From Chondrilla cf. caribensis (lineage: Eukaryota > Porifera > Demospongiae > Chondrillida > Chondrillidae), in contig OZ026561.1 of the NCBI GenBank assembly GCA_964020155.1, positions 1,952,047 through 2,016,046 on the forward strand: a DNA stretch of 64,000 nucleotides, read 5' to 3'. This document shows, in pieces, positions 11,188-25,617 of this stretch. Both the position numbers and the translations under genes were made by a program. The notes below the pieces were generated by a model, which was not told where the DNA came from, did not search any database, and saw only the letters and a list, made by a program, of their open reading frames with translations. Numbering within the stretch: position 1 is the first letter of the stretch; each line of letters opens with the position of its first letter.

Positions 11188-14100
11188 GCTTCACTGTAGA
11201 ATGTATAGTTAATGCAGTATCATTTTATATTACATCATGATGATGCTGGATATAAAGTAGACTCCATAGAATCCACATGCTATGTAATCTCATGTAACCA
11301 CTGTTATCTTATTATAAGACTAGTGAATTCAGAAATTATGAAAAGTATTTCACAATTATCCTGTAATAAGAGATCCCATCAAAGTTGAATACATTCATAC
11401 AAAGAACTAGTCGATATGCAGTTGGATAGCTACCATATAATTATGATATTATTATGGTAGCTATCCAGAAATTCAGTCATAGTCAAATAATCGATCATTG
11501 TACTGATATCAAAACACATGCTGTGCGACTCTTGGAGGGGCTGTAGACCTATTGGTGAACAAGGATAATAATATTATTAGATATAATCAGTGTTCACATG
11601 ACGACCCTCATGACCATATCATATATGAGCTCGATAATAGTACACACTCTTGCATAACATTGTACATTTCAATGGAAGTTCTATTTAGACCACATGGTGA
11701 CTGGTTGTGTAATAATCCAAGAATGATTCACCATTTCGCAAAGTAGTCTTGCATAGGACAGACCCACTTATCGCCTCTACTTTTAATTATTACAATGATG
11801 TCATGTGATCTTATGATGTCATAATAATTGAAATGGAGACGAGGGTCTATGCTACACGAGACGACTCTAAGAGGGTTTGCATACATAGGTATATGAGGTA
11901 AAATGTGTTACACAGACACTGAAAAGGATGAGGTGACCAGCAAAAATTATGACATTTTCTAACATGTAAAAACGAGGTCTATAGTATGCATCTGAGATAG
12001 TGTGTACTCGGCAGTATATGAGTTGGATGTAGACACTTGACAACTCATGGTTACTAGAAGCAGAGTGTAAAATCACCAAGTGTCCACAAGGTCTCTATAC
12101 ACCTATTTTGCAATGTACATGGAAATATAATATGTATATGAAGCAATACATTATGTTCTGTGGACACTGGTAAGCTTTGTGACTACACAACAGACTATGA
12201 CTAACATCAGGTCTGTGGCACCTCCTGTACATACCTCTGCATTTGTGCTATGATGCATCACATGGACAACGGAGAAGCCATGGTGACCAGCAATAATTTT
12301 TGACATTTTCTAGCTGGTTACCAGGAGGTCTGTAGTACATGAAGGAGGGTGTGCACGTATCAATATTTGTCCTGTTACAATTAATATGGACACTAGGCAG
12401 TTCATATGGATCAAGTACACAATGTAAGTTAGTAGAAGCCATTATGCTGCCAATATCATTGAAAATTGGACAGTAGTGTACTGGAAACCACATCCTGTAT
12501 GCATGCTGTACCTAACTGGGGTATTTTGATCTGATGACCTTTGTGACCAGCAACAACATGTAGAAATCACCTAAGTGCAGATTTAACTCGACTAGTTTTG
12601 ATCTGATGACCCAGGTGACCAGTAGAAATCACCTAAGTGGTTGCCACAAGGTGCCACATAGTATATGTACCTCCTTAGTATAGTACATGCAAACATATAA
12701 TGTACTATCATAACATGTATAATACAGAGCCTTTGTGTCCGGCAACCAAACATCTTTTTGGCCACAATCAGGTTCTTACCACACACAGGGGCAAAATTCA
12801 AGTTTCAATGAATTTGAAACATTATGAAACCTACAAGAAAGGGATGTTGTTGTGTAATGTTCCAATTGGGTTTCAATTGTTGATGGAACCCAGAATTTCA
12901 CAAGTTGCGAAATTTTCACTTCCAAATCTCAAATATTTCACTACAGATAATAACTGTGAAACATGGCAATTCAATATATGGATCCTTGTCTTCAGACATA
13001 GAAACGGCATTGATAACAGGCTGTAAAACATGTGCATATCATCAAATTTCATTAAGATATTAATCATTAGGTCATTCTTCATCACCCCTACATTCCTCAG
13101 TATTCATGCTATAATGTATCACATGGACACTGGAGATTTAATTTAGTGAAATAGCACATTTTCTAGCTAACACATAGCACATCGGGGAGGGTGTGCATGC
13201 AATAGTTGAGTTCTCAGGTTAGATATGTACACTGTGCACTGGTTTGTTATGAACAAAAAAGAATGTATAAGCTGGGAGATGCGACGAGACTGTCACCATT
13301 ATTGATAATCACAAAGTGTTTGCAGGTATATACCACATCCTCTACACAAGCTGGAACTTACAGGGGTACTTTGTATTTTGAAATGAATTTCACATCATGT
13401 GCTGATGCAACACCCATAATTGAATTATTATTTATTACTACCATAGAAAATCAATGAACACCACAGCCCACAACACTCAGTTATAAGGTGTCCTTGCCGT
13501 CATTGACATATATCCAGGAGGGGGAGTCTTAGAATGAGCTGGGACTTCTTGAAGGCTATTCATTCAATACTCCTGATCATGAGTACGACGTATGTTATAT
13601 ATGATAACTTATGATGAACAGTAAGGCAATGCAGTATGCACCATTTTGTAATGTGGTTACATTTGTATAGTTTATTGTGTATCATAATGTTGATTATACA
13701 TATGGATGATCCTAAATACGTAACTGGAATATGCCGCAACATACAATTACTGCAATATACACTACAAAGTGAAATGATACTTTTACATATGATATTATAC
13801 TACTCGTGATGACTTTCACAATAAAAGTTATAACCTGATAGAAATCTACATAAAGTAATTTTAAGGATCAAAAGATTGTGGGGCTTTTGAACTTGAAATG
13901 ACATACTTAGCAGACTCAAACAGTGGATAAAAATACATCGGTGAGACACAGTGTTTGTCCATTTCACCTAATAATTGTGGTTTTACCACCTATATTGGGT
14001 TTCAGCCCCAGAAGGGTGTGCATACAATAGTGGGGTTCTCAGGTTAGATATGTACCCTGTGTATTTGTTGTGACCAAAAAAGAACGTATATGCTGGGAGA

Positions 14101-14414
14101 TGCGACAAGATTGTCACCATTATTGATAATTACGAAGGGTTTCAGGTACCACAATCTGTACACATGCTGAACTTTCCTGGGGGTATTTTGTATTTGAAAA
14201 CAAATTTCACATCACATGCTGATGCAGCACCCATAATTGAATTATTATGCTTTACTACCATAGAAAATCAATGTACACCAGAACCCACAACTCTCCATTA
14301 TAAGGTGTCCTTGTCTTGATTGACGTATATCCATGCATATGAGGGGAAGTTTAAGAATGAACTGGGACTTCTTGAAGGCTATTCATTCAATACCCCTGAT
14401 CATGAATATGAAGC
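11188..14414. repeat. 3' flank of gene A with degenerate intergenic repeats
   Basis: No coding exon was seen. From about 11880 on, the spacer is made of diverged copies of a repeat family also found after genes B and C. Marker phrases are 'ctatgatgcatcacatgga', 'tggtgaccagcaa' and 'aaatcacctaagtgg'. A short local tandem copy lies at about 12525-12645. A second submodule (a frame-less unit ending in 'cttcttgaaggctattcatt') occurs at about 13140-13570 and again at 14010-14405. The block ends where homology to the gene A 5' flank resumes at about 14415, the duplication junction before gene B. Confidence 0.65.
11424..11466. repeat. Perfect 14-bp inverted repeat in gene A 3' flank
   Basis: GGATAGCTACCATA (11424-11437) and TATGGTAGCTATCC (11453-11466) are exact inverted repeats with a 15-base loop. 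The same hairpin lies after gene B (22864-22906, one arm with a single change). After gene C the arms are split by an insertion (47171-47185 and 47781-47794). It could be a short palindromic element or a 3'-end or RNA-structure signal; the role is unknown. Confidence 0.6.
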
Positions 14415-14942
14415 ATGTTAATTTCTCATATTGAATTCTCAAAAAACACCCATTTTCATCTTATTAACTATTGGCATTACACCATAATACCAGTAACATT
14501 GAAATATTATAATCTTGCACTATAGTTACTTTCACAAAAGAACCAAACATCATCACAAACATTGTACAGTAGAGCACAAGTAATGAAGACATTATATCGC
14601 AATCAATTTGAAGGGTGGCAAATTGCTTGTCTATAGTTGTAAAATGGTTGCTCTTTACAAGTCATTGAAGGAAGTACTATTGGAAGAACCCTGTTATCCC
14701 ATCGAATACTATTATAATATTAACTATTATATACAAGTAGCTTGTAGTGTACAATAATACCATACTATTATAGTATTATACCATAAGCCAATATCTAGTC
14801 TTATGTATAATATAGTTGAATTGATGATGATATTCATTGTCATGAATATTAGCTATAGTCCATGAATCTAATTACATGTTAATTGTTCTAACCTGCCAAT
14901 GTAATTGTGGTTTTCACACCTAAACCGGACTAGTGTAAAGGC

Positions 14943-14950
14943 TATAAATA
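14943..14950 (+). promoter_or_regulatory. TATA box of gene B
   Basis: TATAAATA lies 62 bases before the ATG at 15005, exactly the spacing seen for gene A, in the same conserved proximal block. Confidence 0.6.
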
Positions 14951-15004
14951 AAGCATGTTTGTTAGGAATACAAGAGCAAGATTTTCATCTTGAAGAGTCT
15001 GAAT

Positions 15005-18000
15005 ATGAAACATAGCTTCATTTTGCCGTCACTATGTTTCTTGATATCCTTTTTAGTGACAAGTGAAGGTGAATGTTATTAGGAATGCATATATTATAAT
15101 GGCCTGCAGTACAGTTTCATCTCTATTCATTACTAATCACTTATATTTTACTTCTTCACTTCCATTTTAGGGGCAAATTGTTCATGTCCACATCCTCCCT
15201 CCTATGGATACACAACCAGTTGCTCTGAATCTGTCTCTCCAGGGTACATGATTAGTTATTACTGTGGTCAAGGGTATGTTATTGTTGGAAACAAGAGTAG
15301 AACTTGTCAGGAAAATGGTAACTGGACAGGAAATGCCCCAACCTGTGTTCAAGGTGAATAAGTAATTACAATAATATACTAGTCTAAGTGGGATAAAATA
15401 TTCATTCCTTGAGGTAAATATGCAATCATGACAGTCACTTTATTCTTTTTACAATAATATTATGTTTTATTGAACACAATGAGTTATTTAATACATAATA
15501 TCAATATAATAATAATACAGTCCAATTGCCCAGAAAAAGAACTTGAAAGGCAAATACAATCCATATTTCTTATTTGAGGTATTTACCCATAGTACGTACT
15601 GGTTGACATATAATGTACATGAGTTTGGGACTGAGTGCATGAAGTTCCTTATTAACAGAGTGTGTTTACTAACCCTCATAATTACCAATTATGATGTAAC
15701 AGTAGGTTCAGTGATTAGATATGTTTCTTACTACTTACTCCCAACTCCCAAGAGGACAGTAGGACATATAAAAATTAATGTTGATTGAGTGCTGAGCACG
15801 AGAGAACTCTAGAACATGTCATGCTGCCCAGCTCTCTATGTCTCCACTGCATGGAAGCCATAGATGTAATCAATATAAGTAATACCAATATTATCATTAT
15901 TGTATCCACTAAATGTAGGTAACTTTCTGCATTGACAGTAAAGCTAAACATCACAGAATAATTGCTGTAGAATGGTTCTGTTAATACGTATCTATGGTAA
16001 CAGATGCCATTAATATATAACTAGCAATAATATTGAAGTGATTATGTTATTCTATGTACCTCATCCACTCCCTGTGCTTAATGTTTTCACTTACTGTACT
16101 AATCACGAATGATGTTGATAGCTTGAGCTACTATTGTAATAATTGATTGAGTTTTGTATATGCAGGTTGTCTGTGCCCGAATATACAAAATGGATACACT
16201 TCTTCCTGCTCTTCATACCGAAGATTCTATAGCTATATATACTACTACTGTAACAGTGGATACACTCGTGTTGGTGGTAGTTCTGGATCATGTCGGTCTG
16301 ATGGTTCCTGGTCATCAAGACCAATGTGTGTGAGAGGTTGGTGTGATGATACATGACCTGATTCTTAATACACGTAACCTCATTTGCTATTAGTGACTGT
16401 GCATGTGTATGTACTGTAGGTACCCCATGTCAGTGTCCACCTGCTCCAGCTAATGGTAGAACATCGTATTGTTCTCTAACTGTCAGGATAGGTGCGAGAC
16501 TCAGTTATTATTGTAACAGTGGTTACTATCGAGTAGGAAGTTGGTACAGGACATGTTTGGCTTCTGGAAACTGGACTGATGCACCCACTTGTCAAAGAAG
16601 TTTGTTACAAGACATAATATTGTATCTTGTATTTTATGGAGTACACAATGTATTGTTCTTCACAATCGGTATTTTCAATATTAATTTTACATAGGTCCGC
16701 TCTGTCAATGTCCACCTGCTCCAGCTAATGGTAGAACATCCTCGTGTTCTGGAACAGCCAGAGCTGGTACAAGACTTAATTACTATTGTAACAGTGGTTT
16801 CTACCTAAGAGGAAGTAGTTACAGGACGTGTTTGTCTTCCGGTAGTTATGCCCGTTGGACTACTACTCCCACTTGTGAAAGAGGTCTAGTTACATTTGTA
16901 TGTGTAATATGTTTTTACTTCAATTTGCTCACTAATATTCTTGTGGTATATAGCGGAACCCTGTCCCTGTCCATCACCACCAAGCAATGGTTCCACAAAC
17001 TGTAACGAATCTCATCTTGCTGGTGCTGGTAGCAGAGTGACATACTCCTGTAACAGTGGTTATTACCTATCAGGAAGTAGCTATAGGACATGTCAAGCCA
17101 GTGGCAATTGGTCAGGAACAGCACCAACCTGTGTGCTAGGTGAAATATTCCACTGCATGCATAAACACTTTGTGTGCAATGTAATTTGGTGTTCAATTCA
17201 ATATCATATTTTAGGATGCATATGCCCAACTGCTCCATTGGATGGATACACAAGTTATTGTACTGATACTGATCCTGTTGGATCTGGTGTGCGCTACTCC
17301 TGCAATAGTGGATATACTCGTATTGGTAGTTCTTATAGATACTGTCAGCGTGGTGGCTACTGGAGTGGAACTCAGCCCCTTTGCCAAAAGAGTGAGTACA
17401 GAACTATAATTATTCATTATGACTGATTTGATGAAATCTTCCAATTGGCAAATCGCATGATATTCAATACAATCATGATGAGGCAGCTCGGTAACTAACA
17501 TTTAATATGGGTAACATTCACACTTTAGCCCTAGCAGATTATGTGTAGAAGACAGGACACCCATAGTATTGACCCTGGCAAAGTACTACACAACTGTAAT
17601 AATCAGAGATGTCTACTATAAATTCATGGACCGCTCAGAAAATGCCACCCCTCCAAACAGAGATATAGGCACATTTTCCATAACTCATATGACACTATTT
17701 AACACCCCAATCAGATATATTGCACAAGGAGACATACACTTTGATTTACAACACATATATGTTCTTGTAGTCATGCCACTGACAAAGATATTCTATGTCT
17801 GGTTAATCCCATTAAACCTACTCATGTAATATGACATTGTATGTGTGTAGTATAATAGTACACAGTTCATTGTCATTCATAATGTTCACTTCAATGACCA
17901 TTATCTCATTCCCATAGATACCTGTACATGTCCTCCATTTCCATCCAATGGTCGTATTAGCTATTGTGTAGGGACTATATCTGCTAGACGTTCTATTGAT

Positions 18001-20875
18001 TACTACTGTGATACTGGATATGGCCTCGTTGGAAGTGATTTCACAAGGACATGTCAGTATGGTGGTAATTGGAATGGAAGTGCTCCTGTTTGCTTAAAAA
18101 GTGAGTTAGCCAGTAAATGCAGAATTACACCATGAATTTGCATAAAATTCACATATTGCAGAAACATACAAAGTTGATCCACTTACAGTCAAACGTCCTA
18201 TAACCTTGGTTCCTATTGCTTCTGCTGTTAAATATTAAAATTACCATATATGTGCATATATCTGTACCTATGATACTTGCTGTCATATAGAGAAGTTTTG
18301 TAGAAAGTGCTGTTGTAAATTGAAGAAGTTTTATTGAATACATAATATTATTATGATGAATACAAAGAAAACTAATAATAAAAATATTGCAAGAGATAAA
18401 TAAATCATAAATAATAATATGCAGTGAATTTATACCATGAGAGTGCCACGTGACCTGGCATTCTCCCTTAATAATAGCCTTGTATGCCAGTTTGATTTTT
18501 AAGATTAAATAACAGATTTCTCTGTACATTCTGTCTAAGTACAAAGAAACTTTGATTTGCCAAATTCATGTAATACATTTTCCATTCCATCTCATAGTTA
18601 TGGATTGTCCATGTCTTTCAAAGCCTGCTTATGGAACCATACTGTCTAACTGTTCAGGATATCAGTCTTTTGGTTCCTATTTATACTTTTCCTGTGATCC
18701 TGGCTTTTACCAGTCTAGTGGTGATACTACCAGAAGGTGTTCACCTGGTGGGCTTTGGAGTGGAAGTGATCTAACTTGTGAGAAAGGTCAGATAGAATAA
18801 AATGTTCTTCATCAGACTTTACTGTCTGTCAATATACTTCATTCTGTAAAATTCAGGTTGTCAATGATTACTTCATTTGTGTCCCAAATACCTACTGTAA
18901 ATAAGGGTACACATTTATCACCATGATGCTAAGTTAAGATATCAACTTGCCTTCATTGTACTTAGTAACCTCGTGTTCCTGTCCTCCTGCTCCAACCAAT
19001 GGATCAAGGAACTGTAGTGGAAGCAATGAAGTAGCTGCTTATAGTCGATTGCATTATAAGTGTAACAGTGGATATCATGTTGATGGTGATGAATACAGAA
19101 CGTGTCATCCTAGTGGAAATTGGACTGGAAGTGATCCATTCTGTATTGAAGGTATTCATCTTAGGTGTAATTATTTGTAATGAATATATAAATTAGTAAA
19201 AAGTACCGCAGAAATATGATCCCTATCACATTTCCGATAAATGTTATTAATTAAAGGCCCACTAATATTCTCCAATTAGTCTAGGTGTTTAATTCAATTA
19301 GGGGCAATTCCCCCTTCCTACAAACTTACAATGAAGATACGTGAAACTCCTGACCAGCTCTATACATGCGAGTTTAAAAAAGGCTTTGATTGAAAGAAGG
19401 TTTTGATTGCATTTATGCTATGAAAGAATAATACCTCAGAAAATGTTATCTTAACTACTTGCATTAAAATTTTCATGCTTTTCAGAATTTCAGGGCTTGG
19501 AAACATGGGAGCAGGATTGATAAAAATCCAGATTACCTCTAAAGTCTGTGGGCTCATCATTAATGCTCTTGTTTATTCATTAGATATTCCGTGCGAGTGT
19601 CCACTGCCACCTAACTATGGTCACACTAGTACATGCTCTGGTTCAGTATCTGCTGGATATAAACTCAGTTACTACTGCAATGGTGTAAGAATCTTGGCTG
19701 GTGATCGGAGCAGAATTTGTCAAGGAAATGGTAACTGGACAGGAAGTGATCCATCATGTGTTAGAGGTACGTAGATTAGTGTTATAATAGGGAATTAATA
19801 AGTAATTGAGAAAAGTAATTATTATCAACAAAAGTATTTTACCACTTGCTAAATATAATATTTCCACCAGGTTGTCTATGTCCCCCTGCTCCAGAGAATG
19901 GTTACACTAGTTCTTGTTCTGTGTACCTTTTGTATCAATCATACTACTGGTCTAGTCGTGGCTATATACGATACTATTGCAACAACACTTATACTCTGCA
20001 TGGAGGTAGTTCTCGGCGAAGATGTCAGAGTGATGGTACCTGGTCCGGAACTGCTCCTTCATGTATTAAAATTGAAAGTGAGCAAAATTAATAATTAGTT
20101 AATGTATATTTACATGCATTGTTACAGTAATATTCTATGCATAAGAATATTATGTATAATATATATAACAAGTTATGCTGGCGGTGGATGACATTTTCCC
20201 CTGTGGAATGCACCTGGCTAAGATACATTACAAAGTACAAGATACGTAAATATTAGATATCTAATTTTGCAAAAGACATCAAAGTTAATCATTTCGAATG
20301 AATGCCTTTCAACCCTATTAAATGAAGGAGAAATATTATTATTCACACTGCATAGGCTTAAGACAGCTCATCTTCAACTATGTCATGATCAGAATTATGG
20401 CTATACTGAATTTGCCCATTTGTATTATTATTACTGCTGTGACAGTCATTTATTATGCCCTAAAATAGTAAATATCCCTGCATTTGTTGTTTTACACTAA
20501 TTTTAATGTTGTTCTTTGTTCGAGTCTTAGTTTTGTACATACTTAACAGATCAACAATTGAATCTATTTTGGGTTATCTACATTTTTGCTCGAATTCTTT
20601 GAGTCTCTGAACCTGACATATGTTATCTTCAATACTGTTGAACAATCTTCCAAACCCCTAGGTACCCCTTGTCAGTGTCCACCTGCCCCAGCTAATGGTA
20701 GAACATCCTCATGTTCTGGAACAGCCGATGTTGGTTCAAACCTATATTACTATTGTAACAGTGGGTACATTAGAGCTGGAAGTAGCTATGCTAGATGTCT
20801 CATTTTTGGCAACTGGACTAAAGCACCTACCTGTGAAAAAGGTAAGTCGTGTATATACTATCACTGGTTTTGAAC

Positions 20876-20926
<51 letters not shown>

Positions 20927-22643
20927 CGCAAAGATGAATCACAGTATATACAATATTAATTGTATCACAGAGTGGTATCCAGTCCTAGGACTGAGTACCC
21001 CAAATTTCCTCCAGCAATATAACTATTGTTACCATGGCAATGGAAGACAAATATGTATATATAATATATATGCCAGCGCCTTTTGTCCCATTTTAGCTAC
21101 AGTCCTCTCATTTGGTGTGAACAGGGCCATCTAATTACACACCATCCTATAGTTGATTAATACATTATAAGGAATTGTTACAGTATTGTAATAATAATAG
21201 AACAGGTTGGAAGGAAATTACCTGCTCAGTCTGTGATTTTTATACCTGACACCCCAGTCAAACCATGTCCCTGTCCATCATCACCTGCCAATGGCTTCAC
21301 CAACTGCAATGGATCTCATCTTGCTGGTTTTGGTAGCAGAGTGACATACTCCTGTAACAGTGGCTACTATCTATCAGGGAGTAGCTATGTAAGAAGCTGT
21401 ACAAGAACTGGGAATTGGACAGGAATGAATCCGACATGTGAGAAAGGTTAGGAGAATGTGTTATTGAGACTGAAGTGACACGTAATATAGTGTTACAGCA
21501 GAACAAACTCATATCACCATTGTTCCTTTGTACTACAGGTCATTGTGAATGCCCCCCTGTCCCTGTGAATGGTGTGATAGTTAATTGTCATGGTGCACCT
21601 AGAGTTGGCACTGTGATTTCCTATCATTGTATCGGAGGGTACATTATGGAAGGAAACGGTAGTAGAGTGTGTCATCCAGGAGGGAACTGGACTGGAATTG
21701 ATCCTACCTGTCTTGGTCAGTTTGTTGTTTTTAAGTAGTTGCTTTAGATACAGCATGAAGATAGACTCATTATAGTCTTATCCAATATCATAGAATTTCA
21801 TCTATGCATATGTATATTATATATTATATACATTTGCATTAAATACATCATACAGGTGGCCACTCCCATTGCACTCCAATTATTTGGGCATCAATTTGCA
21901 GCCCAAATTCTAATTCCTACACACATATCTAATAATTTGGAGAATACAAATTCAATTTCTACAGGCCAGTTAAAATCAAATCAGTACCTGGTAATTTGTA
22001 AGCTATGTATAAACAGATGGGATGCTTTTGTTAGGTTCATGATTTATTGTACAATGCTCAGTTGAGCTATGCCACCTGACATTATCTAGATTACATTACA
22101 CCTATTGCTATGCAGTGCCCCATGATCTTTGAGTTAACAATAAATTTTTATTTTCAGAACACCATCCCCAACATATCCTGTACATTGCCAGATTTAGGCT
22201 TGCAAGCAAGAAAAATCAATTAGAACCAATTGCTGATAGCTATGAACACTTTATGAATACACTCAGAGAATCAAACTGTACTACATGCAATCTAATCAAA
22301 TTCTGCAGGTCCTGGATCCAAATCAAGTGAATCTCCAAATAGTTCTTCAGCTGTAGGTCTTGATGTTTTCTTTGGAGTATGTATTTTCATCATTTTACTC
22401 ATTTTGATTTGTGCACTATTGGGTGTGATTGCATGGTTTGTAAGAAGGCGGAGTCAGAAACTTCAGAACGGAGCAGAGCCCATCACCTTTTCTTCAATCC
22501 AAGAAGTTGATCAAAAAACTTATCAGAAAGTGGATACTTTCAATCCAACTCCGTCACACACAGAAAAGAAAGAATGTGGAAATGATGAGGAGTGCAGTAA
22601 AGTGCTCCAATGTGAAGAAAATGACATACAAGCTTCACTGTAG
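15005..22643 (+). CDS. Gene B: type I transmembrane receptor with 14 CCP/sushi domains
   Basis: Sixteen phase-1 exons in the same order as gene A: 15005-15068 (signal peptide, with Leu to Pro in the hydrophobic core: MKHSFILPSLCFL...), CCPs at 15171-15353, 16166-16336, 16420-16599, 16695-16883, 16954-17139, 17215-17391, 17918-18100, 18598-18786, 18966-19151, 19584-19766, 19871-20077, 20662-20841, 21258-21446 and 21539-21715, and 22309-22643 (stalk, helix, tail). Total 2979 bases, 992 residues. All CCPs keep six cysteines. The tail keeps YQKVD. The stop used by genes A and C (ATA TAA) has become ATA CAA here, so the tail gains four residues (QASL) before TAG. CCP 2 is three residues shorter than in gene A, as in gene C. 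The intron after 20841 has lost about 300 bases relative to A and C and holds an (AT)n run. No frameshift or internal stop was seen, so the gene looks functional. Ligand unknown. Confidence 0.9.
20881..20922. repeat. (AT)n microsatellite in gene B intron
   Basis: Uninterrupted AT dinucleotides lie at the point where the intron of gene B lacks sequence present in genes A and C. It may mark the deletion breakpoint. Confidence 0.9.
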
Positions 22644-25617
22644 AATGCATAGTTAATGCAGTATCATTTTATATTACATTATGATGATGCTGGATATAAA
22701 GTAGACTCCATAGAATCCGCATAATATGTAATCTCATGTAACCACTGTTATCTATAATTATAAGACTAGTAAAAATAATGAAACTTATATTATCACAATT
22801 ATTCTGACTTAAGAGATCCCATCAAAGTTGAATACATACTAAAGAACTAGTCAATATGCAGTTGGATAGGTACCATAATATAATCATGATAATATGGTAG
22901 CTATCCAGGAATTCAGTCATAGTCAAATCATCGATCATTGTACTGATATCAAAACATATGCTGTGCAAAATGATTATTACACAACCAGTCACAATGTGGT
23001 CTACATAGCACTTTTGAAATGTAATTTAAATGTACAATGTTATGCAAGAGTGTGTACTATTATCGAGCTCATATATGATATGGTGATTAGGGTGGTCATG
23101 TGAACACTGATTATATCTAATAAATTGAGATAGGATATTAGGATAGGATATCTAATAATATAGGATTAGTGAACAAGGATAATATTATTATCCTTGTTCG
23201 CCAAGAGGTCTACAGCCGGCCCCTCCAAGAGTAGTCTTGCATGGCACAGACCCACTCCGTGCCTCTATTTTTAACTATTATGTCATGTGGTCTTATGGTA
23301 TCATAATAATTGAAAATGGAGGCGAGGGTCTGTGCTACATGAGGCTACTCTAAAAAGGTTTGCATACATAAGTATATGAGCTATTATGTGATACACAGAC
23401 AGGTAACAACGAGGTCTATAGTATACATCTGAGATGGTGTGTACTTGACAGTATGAGCCAGATATGGACACTGGACAACTCATGCTTACCAGAAACAGAA
23501 GGTAAAAATCATCTCAGTGGTCACCAGGTCTATATAGCACCTATTTTGCAATGTAAATGGAAAGTATATGAATTAATACACATGTATATTCTGTGGACAC
23601 CGATATATAATATACTTTTGTGACCTGGGGACACAACAGATTTTGACAAACATCAGATCTGTAGCAACTCCCGGATGGTGTACATACCTCTGCATTTGCG
23701 CTATGATACATCACATGGACACTGGAGAAGTCATGGTGATCAGCAATAATTTTTGACATTTTCTAGCTGGTAACCACGAGGTGTGTAGTACATGAAGGAG
23801 GGCCAGTGTGCATGCATCGGTATTTGTACTGTTACATTTAATATGGACACTGGACAGTTCATACTGATCAAATACAGAATCCATAATATGTTGGGAGAAG
23901 CCAGGAGACTGTCAATATCATTGAAAGTTGAAAATTATAAATCATAAAGTGTACTGGAAGCCACAAGCTGTACACATGCTGGACCTAACTGGGGTATTTT
24001 TGATCTGATTACCATGGTGACCAGCAACAACATGTGGAAATCACTCAAGTGGTTACCACAAGGTCTCAAGTACCTCCCTGGTATTGTTAATACAAAGTAC
24101 AATGTATTAACATAATATATAGAAAGTTTTGGGACCGGTGGCACCTGTTGGCCAAATTCAGTCTGTAGCACCTCCTGGAGGGTGTACATAACTCGGTATT
24201 TGAGCTATGATACATGATATGGACACTGGAGGGGTCATGGTAACCAGCAAAAATTTGACATTTTCTAGCTGGTAACCATGAGGTCCATAGTACATCAAGA
24301 AAGGTGTGCATGCATTGGTATTTGTCCAGTTACATTTAACATGGGCACTGGGTAGTTTGTAGTGATCAAGTACACAATGTAAGTTAGGAGAAGCCATTAT
24401 ACTGTCAATATCATTGAAAATTCGAAAGTAGTGTACCAGAAACCACATCCTGTATGCATGCCGTACCTAACTAGGGTAATTTTGATCTGATGACCTTGGT
24501 GACCAGCAATAACATGTAGAAATCACCTAAGTGGTCGCCACAAGGTGCCACATCATACTACCTTGGTATTGTATATGCAAACATATTAATGTACTATCAT
24601 GTATGATACAGAGCCTTTGTGTCCGGTCCGTCAACAAAACATAATATCTTGCTGATCACAGTCATATCTGTACTACATACAGGGGTAAAATTCAAGATTC
24701 AATGAATTTGAAACATAATAAAACCAACAAGAATGTGATGTTTGTTGCGTAATGTTACAATTTGGTTTCAATTGTTGATGGAACCCGGAACTCGCAAGTT
24801 GCAAAATTTGCACGTCTAAATCCCAAATATTTCACTACAGATGAAAACTGTGAAACTTCAAATTCAATATTTGAAACCTTGGCTTCAGACGTGAAAACGG
24901 CATTGATAACATGCTGTGAAACATGAGTGAATCATTCAATTTCAAGTTTTTAATCATTAGGTCATTCTTCGTCACCCATGAGGGTGTATATTCCTCACTA
25001 TTTGTGCTATGATGCATCACATGGACACTGCATGGGGATTAGTAAAATGGCACATTTTCTAGCTGGCACATAGCACATTGGGGAGGGTGTGCATGAGATA
25101 GTTGAGTTCTCAGGTTAGATATGTACACTGTGCATTAGTTTGTTATGACTAAAAAGAACCTGTGCTGGGAGAAGCCATGATTGATAATCACAAAGTGTTC
25201 CAGGTACCACAACCTTTACACAAGCTGGACATTACTGGGGTATTTTGCATTTTGAAAATGAATTTCACATCACATGCTGATGCAGCACCCAAAATTGAAT
25301 TATCATTCATTACTACCATAGAAAATCAATGAACACCAGAACCCACAACTCTCCCTTATAAATTATCCTTGTCTTGATTAATGAAATAATCTTGAAAATG
25401 ATATTATGTATGTCACTAGAGTTGACATATGTGCAAAACTTTAAACATCTGTACCAGCTATACTACACATAATAATTATCAGGTAATTTATCTGAAAATT
25501 CATGATTGCACCTGCAGTTTTGCAAATAATATCATATTATTATGGTTTAAAAATTATGCAGGATGGTGGAGTATACACTTCCTGAACACCACTTTTGAGC
25601 ATACACTGCTATCATAG
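22644..25617. repeat. 3' flank of gene B with degenerate intergenic repeats
   Basis: No coding exon was seen. The proximal part (to about 23350) aligns with the gene A 3' flank, including the hairpin. It also holds a short AT-rich inverted segment near 23150-23195 ('aacaaggataatattattatccttgtt'). From about 23360 to 25380 it is made of repeat-family copies: the 'catggacactggag...accagcaa...ttctagctgg' module recurs near 23700, 24210 and 25015, each followed by 'catgaggt/cacgaggt...agtacat'. The last 200 bases before the CCP relic contain a ~100-base unit that recurs at about 25870-25965, that is, on both sides of the relic CCP exon. Confidence 0.6.
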
